Source of the DNA: Acidobacteriota bacterium
Lineage (GTDB): Bacteria; Acidobacteriota; Vicinamibacteria; Marinacidobacterales; SMYC01
Direction: 5' to 3'
DNA: 19,757 bases
Assembly (NCBI GenBank): GCA_029263435.1
Contig: JAJCXL010000017.1
Span: forward strand, 1-19,757
Position 1 is the first letter of the stretch, and each line of letters begins with the position of its first letter. The notes below the pieces were generated by a model. It was not told the DNA's origin and made no database searches. It saw only the letters and a program-made list of their open reading frames with translations. The position numbers and the translations under genes are program-made. Shown in pieces: positions 1 through 6,306 of the stretch.

Positions 1-1
1 G

Positions 2-1549
2 CCGCTGGAGGAATATCTCATTCCGACCTCTCTCGCCTTCGCGCCGCTCGACGGCGTCGAAGTCAAGGGGCTCGCTTTTCCGGAGGCGATCCATCTCCTC
101 ACCGGCGGGTCGGAGACCCCGCTCGCAGTTTTCGAAGAGCAGTTCGCCATCGGCATCGAGATGGCGCTCGGTCCGGACGTCGCGCCCGGTGACCACGAGC
201 TCTTTGGTCAGCTCAACTACCAGGCCTGCGACGATAAAGTATGTTACCGACCCGACAAGCTCCCGATCCGAGTCGCGTTCTCCGTCACGGAATCTGCGCC
301 TGCGATGGCCGCGGATGTGCGTCCTCCGTTCGATCAAATCGACTTCGATACGATCACGCCCGCGGACGTTTTGGAGGCGGTTCCGCTCGAGGATCTCGAA
401 GTGGCGGTGATTCCTGATGGCGGCGGCGACGATGTGCTCGCTAGGCTCGACGGCTTTCAGGTCGCGGGCACGACCGGTGGGTTTCTCGGTGCGAGTGATT
501 TCATCGAGTTCATCGATGACGCGGAGGCGGGTCGGGTCAGGCAAGGGTGGTTCGAAGGCAAAGGACCGCTCGCGATCATTGCGATCGTATTGTTCGGCGG
601 CCTCGCGCTCAATCTGACGCCGTGCGTCCTTCCCATGATCCCCATCAATCTCGGCATCATCGGGGCGGGCGCTCAAGCCGGCAGTCGTATGCAGGGCTTC
701 GCTCTGGGCGGAGTCTACGGGCTCGCCATGGCGTTGGTCTACGGCACTCTCGGAGCCGTCGTGATTCTAACGGCCGGCACGTTCGGCACCATCAACGCAT
801 CTCCGTGGTTCAACTTCGGAATCGCGCTCTTGTTCGTCGTGCTCGCCCTCGCCATGTTCGACGTCATCGCGATTGATTTTTCGAGTCTCCAGTCGAAGAT
901 CCAGTTCTCGAATCGAGGAGGGAAGTTTCTCCTCGCCTTCGGCATGGGCGCGGTGGCGGCGTTGCTCGCTGGCGCTTGCGTCGCGCCGGTCGTCATCCAA
1001 GTCATCGTGTTCTCGAGTGACCTCTATGCCAAAGGGCAAGTCGCGGCCCTCGCGCTCCCATTCTTGCTGGGTCTGGGCATGGCCATTCCGTGGCCCATTG
1101 CCGGAGGCGGCATTTCGTTGCTCCCACGGCCCGGCGCTTGGATGGTGCACGTCAAGCAGGCCTTCGGAGTCCTCATCTTGGGCTTTGCCGCTTACTACGG
1201 CTATCTGGGCTATGGAATCGTGAGCGCGCGCTGGGTCGATGCGGCTGAGGTCGCCGAGAGCGTTCAAGAGAAGCTCGAGCAGGGCTGGGTCGCGTCGCTC
1301 TCCGACGGTCTCGCGCAAGCGAAGGCGGAGGACAAGCTCGTCCTCGTCGACGTGTGGGCGAGTTGGTGCAAGAACTGTCTCACCATGGACAAGACAACGT
1401 TCCAGGATGAAGAAGTCATGGCCCGGCTCGACGATTACGTCAAAGTGAAATATCAAGCCGAGGATCCCGAAGCGACGCCCGCTCGGGAAGTGATCCGCCG
1501 TTTCGACGGGGTTGGACTGCCGGTTTACGCGATTCTCAAGCCGGAGTAA
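2..1549 (+). CDS. dsbD: Thiol:disulfide interchange protein DsbD (5'-truncated by window edge)
   Basis: Membrane electron conduit that passes reducing power from cytoplasmic thioredoxin to periplasmic thiols (disulfide isomerases, cytochrome c maturation). The frame is open from base 2, so the true start lies before the window. Three modules are visible. The N-terminal periplasmic domain has the paired cysteines in YQACDDKVCYRP (about 218-253). The CcdA-like membrane domain has the redox motifs LTPCVLPM (Cys at 620-622) and AGACVAPV (Cys at 977-979) among several hydrophobic helices. The C-terminal thioredoxin-like domain has WCKNC (Cys at 1367 and 1376). All the cysteines expected of DsbD are present, so it should be active. 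The visible 515 residues fit a family length near 600, with the signal peptide and part of the alpha domain missing. The next gene starts 105 bp downstream on the same strand. Identity is firm; only the N-terminus is unknown. Confidence 0.95.
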   Translation, partial: PLEEYLIPTSLAFAPLDGVEVKGLAFPEAIHLLTGGSETPLAVFEEQFAIGIEMALGPDVAPGDHELFGQLNYQACDDKVCYRPDKLPIRVAFSVTESAPAMAADVRPPFDQIDFDTITPADVLEAVPLEDLEVAVIPDGGGDDVLARLDGFQVAGTTGGFLGASDFIEFIDDAEAGRVRQGWFEGKGPLAIIAIVLFGGLALNLTPCVLPMIPINLGIIGAGAQAGSRMQGFALGGVYGLAMALVYGTLGAVVILTAGTFGTINASPWFNFGIALLFVVLALAMFDVIAIDFSSLQSKIQFSNRGGKFLLAFGMGAVAALLAGACVAPVVIQVIVFSSDLYAKGQVAALALPFLLGLGMAIPWPIAGGGISLLPRPGAWMVHVKQAFGVLILGFAAYYGYLGYGIVSARWVDAAEVAESVQEKLEQGWVASLSDGLAQAKAEDKLVLVDVWASWCKNCLTMDKTTFQDEEVMARLDDYVKVKYQAEDPEATPAREVIRRFDGVGLPVYAILKPE

Positions 1550-1569
1550 GCGCTCTTCGCGAAGCGCGC
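1550..1569 (+). terminator. Small GC-rich hairpin after dsbD
   Basis: The last base of the dsbD stop codon begins an imperfect inverted repeat centred on CTTCGCGAAG (1555-1564), with GCGC/GCGC outer arms and one mismatch. No T-run follows, so it may only be a weak or Rho-assisted end signal. TTGACG at 1574-1579 just after it could be a -35 box for the next gene, with CTAACA (1597-1602) 17 bp further on. Both readings are tentative. Confidence 0.2.
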
Positions 1570-1654
1570 GTCATTGACGGCCGGCGAGAGCGCCCGCTAA
1601 CATGCCGGACAACCATTTCCGCTAAACTACCCAAACGACAAGAGGCTTGAGGCC

Positions 1655-2983
1655 GTGGTTTTCTTCAACTACACGACGATGCAGGTCTCGGCGAAGATCG
1701 TGTATTACGGGCCTGGCTTGTGCGGTAAGACCACCAACCTCCACCAAATCCACTCCCGCACCGACCCGGACTCGAGAGGCGAGATGGTCAGCCTCGAGAC
1801 AGAAGCCGACCGCACGCTTTTCTTCGACTTGCTGCCCCTGGAAGTCGGGACGATCGGCGGGATGCGAGTCCGTCTTCAGTTGTACACGGTGCCGGGGCAA
1901 GTGTTCTACAACACGACCCGGAAGCTCGTCCTCAAAGGCGTCGACGGCATCGTGTTCGTGGCCGACTCACAAGAAGTGGCACTCGAGGCCAATATCGAGA
2001 GCTACCACAACCTGAAGCAGAATCTCGACGAGCTGAATCAGAGTATCGAGACGACTCCGTTCATCTATCAGTACAACAAACGCGATCTTCGACACATTCT
2101 GTCCGCTGAGGCACTCGACCGAAACTTGAACCACGATGGGTTCGACGTCATCGAGGCCGCGGCGCTCCATGGCATCGGGGTTTTCGAGACGCTCAAGATC
2201 ATCTCGAAAAAAACCCTGGCCGCCGTACACCGAAAGATCTCCGGGGACAAGGAGGCACCCGCGAACCTCGAGATCCGCAACGACCCCCCTTCGCGGGCGC
2301 GGGCAATGTCCAAGCCCGTCGCGGTGGTTGAGCAGCCGGCCGAAAAGCCCGTACCGACGCCCTCGCCACCCCGCAAGCCGCGCCGTCCCGCCGTCTCCGC
2401 CAAGAAAGCGGACGTCGCGCTCCCTAGGGATCGGCCTGCCGGGCGCGCACAAACGATCGACTCTGCGGAGCCCTCCCGGAGGGATCCCGTATTCGCGGAG
2501 CTCGAGGACGATATCGAGGCCGAAGCGATGTCTTCGGTCACGGAAGAGCTCGACGTGCCGCCGAAGCCCGCGAAAGACGAGCTCGGGGCCGAGGCTTCCA
2601 CCGGTGAGGTGCGCATCGAATTTCCGATGAACCCGGAGCACACGCAGGACATCGCGCGAGAGACCATTGCTGCAGCTTTGAACCCGACCGTGCCGACCAA
2701 GTCGCGGATCGATATCGAGAGAGAGTTGGCGAAGCTCCGGGAATTGGCGTTTCCCGCCGCGCGGCCGGAGGGTCCTAGCCCGGTTCGCGCCCGGACGTCG
2801 GCAAGGGTGCCTAAAGAAACGCTCGCGGGGGCGACAGCCCTCGAGGTTGCGTTGAAGCTAGTCGGAGACCAGTCGGCCTATGAGGTAAAGGACACCTGCC
2901 GGATAGATTTGCCGCCGACCCAAGCGGGGGGACGAAGAAGGGTCCGGCTCGAGATTGACCTAATAGAGTCCGACGAGGATTGA
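1655..2983 (+). CDS. MglA-like Ras-family GTPase with long C-terminal extension
   Basis: Residues 1-195 are a complete small GTPase of the bacterial MglA family, the polarity switch that controls motility or polar protein placement in myxobacteria. Visible motifs are the P-loop GPGLCGKTT (19-27), DRTLFFDLLPL (52-62), TVPGQVFYNTTRKLVLKG (78-95), VADSQ (102-106) and NKRD (141-144). Arg53 and Gln82 sit where the arginine finger and glutamine of Myxococcus MglA sit, so hydrolysis should be possible. MglA normally stops near 195 residues. This protein has 442: a basic, Pro/Ala-rich linker (about 200-265), an acidic stretch (277-310), a predicted helix near 350-366 and an acidic end. The GTG start is chosen because VFFNYTTMQV is the normal MglA N-terminus. 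No MglB/Roadblock partner gene is in the window. The GTPase call is firm; the role of the tail is unknown. Confidence 0.88.
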   Translation: MVFFNYTTMQVSAKIVYYGPGLCGKTTNLHQIHSRTDPDSRGEMVSLETEADRTLFFDLLPLEVGTIGGMRVRLQLYTVPGQVFYNTTRKLVLKGVDGIVFVADSQEVALEANIESYHNLKQNLDELNQSIETTPFIYQYNKRDLRHILSAEALDRNLNHDGFDVIEAAALHGIGVFETLKIISKKTLAAVHRKISGDKEAPANLEIRNDPPSRARAMSKPVAVVEQPAEKPVPTPSPPRKPRRPAVSAKKADVALPRDRPAGRAQTIDSAEPSRRDPVFAELEDDIEAEAMSSVTEELDVPPKPAKDELGAEASTGEVRIEFPMNPEHTQDIARETIAAALNPTVPTKSRIDIERELAKLRELAFPAARPEGPSPVRARTSARVPKETLAGATALEVALKLVGDQSAYEVKDTCRIDLPPTQAGGRRRVRLEIDLIESDED

Positions 2984-3036
2984 CCTGCCGCGGCCGTACA
3001 TCCCCGTCGTCGGGTAGGCGAGCACTCAGGGCTAGT

Positions 3037-3957
3037 CTACGTTCCCGATTGCGAGTCGACGTAGAGGTGGTAGACCCTCAAGCCGAGCTCGCGGGTGTCG
3101 GCGCCGATGGAAGCATCTGCCGGTATGAACGACTGGCTATTGACGAGGCGAAGATCGACCCAGTCATCATCTCCTAAAGCACTCGCGGGAATCGTAATCT
3201 TCTTCAGGAAAGGATCCCTGTCCTCGACCGTGAATCTCGCCACTTCGTTGTCGCCCACGACGATGGCGACTTCGAGCGGCTCCTCGAACGCGGCGACGTT
3301 GGTGTCCGCCTGGAGGTAGAGCACGCTTTCCTTCTTCGGGTTGCGAAAAGAGCACACCGCTTCTTTCTTCGTCCACTGCCATTCGATGCCGGAGTTCGGG
3401 TTGTCAGGATCGGTCTCCAGCTGGTGCCAGCCTTCTTTGTAGACCAGAAAGATGTTCTCCTTCTGGTCGAGAAGCTCCAGCTGCCCGACGGAATAGGCCA
3501 TATTGCCCGTATCCGTTCCGGCCATGCCGAGCCTCTCACCCGTTTCGGGAACATAGAGACCGATCTCCACGTTCGCGGTCCCGAGATAGGGGTAGAGCGG
3601 AATGAAATGCGTGCGCTTGTACTCGATGGTCTGGCCGCTCGTCCACGAGCTCGTCGGCTCCGCGGGTTGATGATCGTCCGTGAACAGCAAGGCGTCGTGG
3701 GAGTCGAGGAAGTGAACGAAGACGGTGTAGTCCTGCGAGATGGGCTCGGAGTTTTCACCGATCTCGAACCGGTACGTGATCTCGATGGGGCTCCCGATAG
3801 GGGCTCTCGCCTTGTTGGTCTCGAAACTCGGAGTGATCGGCCGGCTCTCTGAAGGCTCCTCGCTGCCACATGCGGCGAGCCCCAGGCCGAACGCCAAGAT
3901 GACAAGAGCAGCCTTGGCGGAACCTTGGAACGTGAATCCCGATTGCAGTCGATCCAT
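3037..3957 (-). CDS. Predicted lipoprotein with beta-sandwich-like modules, function unknown
   Basis: This is a 306-residue protein with a lipoprotein signal: hydrophobic stretch at residues 16-28 and lipobox LAACG with Cys30, so it is probably anchored to a membrane facing the periplasm. I do not recognise a named family. Residues about 45-140 (FVHFLDSHDALLFTDDHQP, then PTSSW and a GLYVPETGERL strand) and about 187-299 (ending DTRELGLRVYHLYVD) resemble beta-sandwich segments I associate with the C-termini of membrane glycosyltransferases. That is from memory and unverified. No catalytic motif is visible. An upstream in-frame start at 4011 was rejected because ATG 3957 has an AGGGAG ribosome site 11 nt away and a good promoter lies at 4002-4030. 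The gene is divergent from the shell protein gene and converges on the GTPase gene with 53 bp between stops. Confidence 0.8.
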   Translation of the reverse strand: MDRLQSGFTFQGSAKAALVILAFGLGLAACGSEEPSESRPITPSFETNKARAPIGSPIEITYRFEIGENSEPISQDYTVFVHFLDSHDALLFTDDHQPAEPTSSWTSGQTIEYKRTHFIPLYPYLGTANVEIGLYVPETGERLGMAGTDTGNMAYSVGQLELLDQKENIFLVYKEGWHQLETDPDNPNSGIEWQWTKKEAVCSFRNPKKESVLYLQADTNVAAFEEPLEVAIVVGDNEVARFTVEDRDPFLKKITIPASALGDDDWVDLRLVNSQSFIPADASIGADTRELGLRVYHLYVDSQSGT

Positions 3958-4001
3958 GCGCTTGGATACTCCCTGTTGGATTTCCCTCAAGCAAATCCGG
4001 G

Positions 4002-4030
4002 AGTATGTCATGGCAGTAGGTGATCGTCAA
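4002..4030 (-). promoter_or_regulatory. Sigma70-like promoter for the minus-strand lipoprotein
   Basis: On the minus strand, TTGACG (4025-4030) and CATACT (4002-4007) are separated by exactly 17 bp. The predicted transcript start near 3996 leaves a leader of about 38 nt before the ATG at 3957. This supports the short start of the lipoprotein. Confidence 0.5.
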
Positions 4031-4054
4031 TTAAATGTTTGGCTCAACGGGTTC

Positions 4055-4083
4055 TTGCCCTTTTGAATCTCGGTTGCTATAGT
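4055..4083 (+). promoter_or_regulatory. Sigma70-like promoter for the microcompartment pair
   Basis: TTGCCC (4055-4060) and TATAGT (4078-4083) are spaced by 17 bp, close to the sigma70 consensus, in an unusually AT-rich patch of this GC-rich window. Transcription would start near 4090, giving an 80-nt leader before the GTG at 4170. It lies back to back with the lipoprotein promoter, the two -35 boxes being 24 bp apart, so one regulator could act on both. Confidence 0.55.
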
Positions 4084-4157
4084 CGTTGTCGATCGCGAGA
4101 GAAGTATTTATTTGAATGACTTAGAGCGAATAGCCGAAACCGGAGTCAGTGACCGCC

Positions 4158-4162
4158 GGAGG
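4158..4162 (+). promoter_or_regulatory. Ribosome binding site deciding the shell-protein start
   Basis: GGAGG ends 7 nt before GTG 4170. This is the strongest ribosome site near this gene and favours that start over the in-frame GTG at 4149, which would place the site inside the coding region. Confidence 0.65.
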
Positions 4163-4169
4163 CTCATGC

Positions 4170-4505
4170 GTGGCTGACAGTGGCCAAGCATTGGGTCTCA
4201 TCGAGACGCGGGGCCTAGTCGCCGCGATCGACGCTGCGGACGCCATGCTGAAAGCGGCGAAGGTGGAGCTCGTCTCGCAAGAACGCATCGATGGGGGACT
4301 CGTCACGATCGTCGTCCGCGGCGATGTCGGCTCCGTGACCGCGGCGACACAAGCGGGTGCTAGAGCCGCGCGGGCGCTAGGGGAGCTCGTCTCGGTACAT
4401 GTGATTCCCCGTCCGTTTCCGGAAGTAGAAGCGCTGTTCCCGTCAGCGACTACCGCCGCAGTGAAATCGGGCCGGGGCTCCCGAGCGTCGAAGAACCGCC
4501 GGTGA
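4170..4505 (+). CDS. Bacterial microcompartment hexameric shell protein (BMC-H, PduA/EutM type)
   Basis: Building block of the polyhedral protein shell that encloses metabolosome enzymes. The BMC fold covers residues 5-92 of 111: ALGLIETRGLVAAIDAADAM, then LVTIVVRGDVGSVTAAT, and AVHVIPRP-type ending SVHVIPRP. This is close to PduA/EutM throughout. Lys28 matches the conserved edge lysine that ties hexamers together. The pore loop is altered: PduA-like KIGSGL reads RIDGGL here (Arg39-Leu44), so the pore serine is replaced by glycine with a neighbouring aspartate. After the BMC fold there is a basic tail (about 93-111) ending SGRGSRASKNRR. The gene is followed after 15 bp by the aldehyde dehydrogenase gene, certainly in one transcript. 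No BMC-P or BMC-T gene is in the window. The family call is firm. Confidence 0.95.
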   Translation: MADSGQALGLIETRGLVAAIDAADAMLKAAKVELVSQERIDGGLVTIVVRGDVGSVTAATQAGARAARALGELVSVHVIPRPFPEVEALFPSATTAAVKSGRGSRASKNRR

Positions 4506-4520
4506 ATAACGTGAGGTTCG

Positions 4521-6290
4521 GTGTCTGAGATCAGAGTAGACGCGGATCTGCGATCGGTGCAGCAGGCGCGAGAGCTGGTTCTGGCTTCTTACGAGGCTTG
4601 GCAAAGCTACGCGCATTTTTCGCAAGAGCAAGTCGATAGGATTGTCGCGGCCTGTGCGGAGGCGGCTTCCAAAGCTTCGTACGAGCTCGCGAAACACGCC
4701 GTCGAAGAAACCGGATTCGGCGTCGTCGAGCATAAGTTCATCAAGAACAAGTTCGCTTCGGAAGGCGTGCACGAGTTCATTCGCGACATGAAGACCGTCG
4801 GTGTGATTCGGGAGAGTCCCGAGCGCAAGGTCTACGAGATCGCCGAGCCGGTGGGTGTCGTCGCCGCGATCGTGCCATCGACCAACCCGACCTCGACGGC
4901 GATCTACAAGATCCTCATCAGCTTGAAATCCCGCAACGGCGTCGTGCTGTCACCGCACCCTTCGGCGAAGGAATGCATCCGACGGACGTGCGAGCTCCTC
5001 GAAGAGGCGGCGCTCGGCGCCGGCGCTCCGCGAGGCCTCATCGGCTGCATGACCGAAGTCTCTCTAGGCGGCACCCGTGAGCTCATGAGCCACCGCCGTA
5101 CAGCGGTGATCCTCGCCACGGGCGGGATGGGGCTCGTGCGCGCGGCTTATAGCTCCGGCAAGCCCGCCTTCGGGGTCGGCCCCGGAAACGTGCCCGCCTA
5201 CATCGAGTCGAGTGCCGACGTCCCGAAGGCCGTTCGCGACATCATCACGGGGAAAACCTACGACAACGGCACCTTGTGCTGCTCAGAGCAAGCTCTGATC
5301 TGTGATCGAAGTATTGCGGACGAGGTTCGGAGACAAGTCTCGCTCCAGGGTGGGTATTTTCTGAACGACGAGCAAGCCCGAGCCCTGGCCGCTCGAGTCG
5401 TCCTGCCGTCTCGACTCGCGAGTCCCGAGATCGTCGGCAAGAGCGCGCGCGTGATCGCGGATCGCTGTGGGATTGCGGTTCCGGAAGGCACCCGGGCGCT
5501 CGTCGTCGAGCTCGAAGGGGTAGGGCGCGACTATCCGTTGTCGATCGAGAAGTTGTCTCCCATCCTCGCTTTCTATGTCGTCGAAGATTGGAAAGAAGGG
5601 TGCGAGCGAGCGAAGCAAGTCCTCCGCTACGGCGGGATGGGACATACGCTGTCCATCCACTCCAAAGACGACGCCATCATCCGAGAGTTCGCGCTGCAAA
5701 AGCCGGCGTCGCGGATCGTTGCCAACTCACCGGCGACTCATGGTGCGGTCGGCTTCAGCACCGGTCTCGCCCCCGCGATGACCTTGGGATGCGGATCCTA
5801 TGGCGGCAACATCACGTCGGATAACATCACCCCGCTCCATCTCATCAACGTCAAACGGTTGGCCTATGAGATCCGACCGGTCGATATCGAAGCGACGCTC
5901 GCGAGCTATGCCTATGAAGGTGAGCGCACCGCACCATTACCGGTCCAAGCGAACGCGCCGCAGGTCGGCGTCGCTGCCAGTGCTTCTCTCGAGGAGCGGG
6001 TGTCACGGTTCTTGTCCGCGCGGGGCCTCGTCGATAGCGGCGAGCGTTCGGCGCCGGTGAGTCCTTCGGACGAAGCGTCGTTCGATGGAGAAACGACGCG
6101 TAGCGCCCCGGGGAGCGACGCGACCCGAGAGCTACCTGCGCAGCACGTGCGACCGATGGAGTTCGTTTCTGAAGAGGACGTCCGGGCCGCGCTTTCGGAA
6201 GGCCGAAAGCTGCCGGTTGCCTCCGCGACTGTGATTACCCCTTCTGCTCGAGACATTGGGAACGAGCACAATATTTTTCTGCGGGTCTAG
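4521..6290 (+). CDS. CoA-acylating aldehyde dehydrogenase, microcompartment-associated (EutE/PduP/AdhE-N type)
   Basis: Oxidises an aldehyde to its acyl-CoA with NAD(+), the core step of aldehyde-handling metabolosomes. Residues about 10-450 are the ALDH fold. VPSTNPTSTAIYK (118-130) and FGVGPGNVPAYIE (217-229) are cofactor-site motifs of the acylating subfamily, and YDNGTLCCSEQ (247-257) holds the nucleophile. By comparison with AdhE (DNGxxCASEQ) the catalytic residue is Cys253, followed by an unusual second Cys254. The core ends at about 460. A tail of roughly 125 residues follows: a linker, an amphipathic helix SLEERVSRFLSARGLV (489-504) that could be an encapsulation peptide, a low-complexity stretch, and a final segment (546-589) with VITPSARDIG. 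Start is GTG 4521 with GAGG 6-9 nt upstream. The adjoining shell gene places it in a microcompartment; the physiological aldehyde cannot be told. Confidence 0.93.
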   Translation: MSEIRVDADLRSVQQARELVLASYEAWQSYAHFSQEQVDRIVAACAEAASKASYELAKHAVEETGFGVVEHKFIKNKFASEGVHEFIRDMKTVGVIRESPERKVYEIAEPVGVVAAIVPSTNPTSTAIYKILISLKSRNGVVLSPHPSAKECIRRTCELLEEAALGAGAPRGLIGCMTEVSLGGTRELMSHRRTAVILATGGMGLVRAAYSSGKPAFGVGPGNVPAYIESSADVPKAVRDIITGKTYDNGTLCCSEQALICDRSIADEVRRQVSLQGGYFLNDEQARALAARVVLPSRLASPEIVGKSARVIADRCGIAVPEGTRALVVELEGVGRDYPLSIEKLSPILAFYVVEDWKEGCERAKQVLRYGGMGHTLSIHSKDDAIIREFALQKPASRIVANSPATHGAVGFSTGLAPAMTLGCGSYGGNITSDNITPLHLINVKRLAYEIRPVDIEATLASYAYEGERTAPLPVQANAPQVGVAASASLEERVSRFLSARGLVDSGERSAPVSPSDEASFDGETTRSAPGSDATRELPAQHVRPMEFVSEEDVRAALSEGRKLPVASATVITPSARDIGNEHNIFLRV

Positions 6291-6298
6291 GAGAGGAG
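6291..6298 (+). promoter_or_regulatory. Ribosome binding site deciding the mltD start
   Basis: GAGAGGAG begins directly after the stop codon of the aldehyde dehydrogenase and ends 8 nt before GTG 6307. This start gives a clean lipoprotein signal, whereas an upstream in-frame start at 6256 would overlap the preceding gene. Confidence 0.65.
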
Positions 6299-6306
6299 TT
6301 TCGAGC

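Noticed and set aside
767..1456. Minus-strand open frame (229 codons) opposite dsbD
   Set aside because: The plus strand encodes conserved DsbD motifs over the whole stretch. The antisense product is charged and low-complexity, with no ribosome site or family match.
4149..4169. Earlier GTG start for the BMC shell protein
   Set aside because: It would place the strong GGAGG site inside the gene and add seven residues absent from the family.
6256..6306. Earlier start for mltD overlapping the aldehyde dehydrogenase
   Set aside because: It would bury the lipoprotein signal behind 17 extra residues, and GTG 6307 has an ideal ribosome site.
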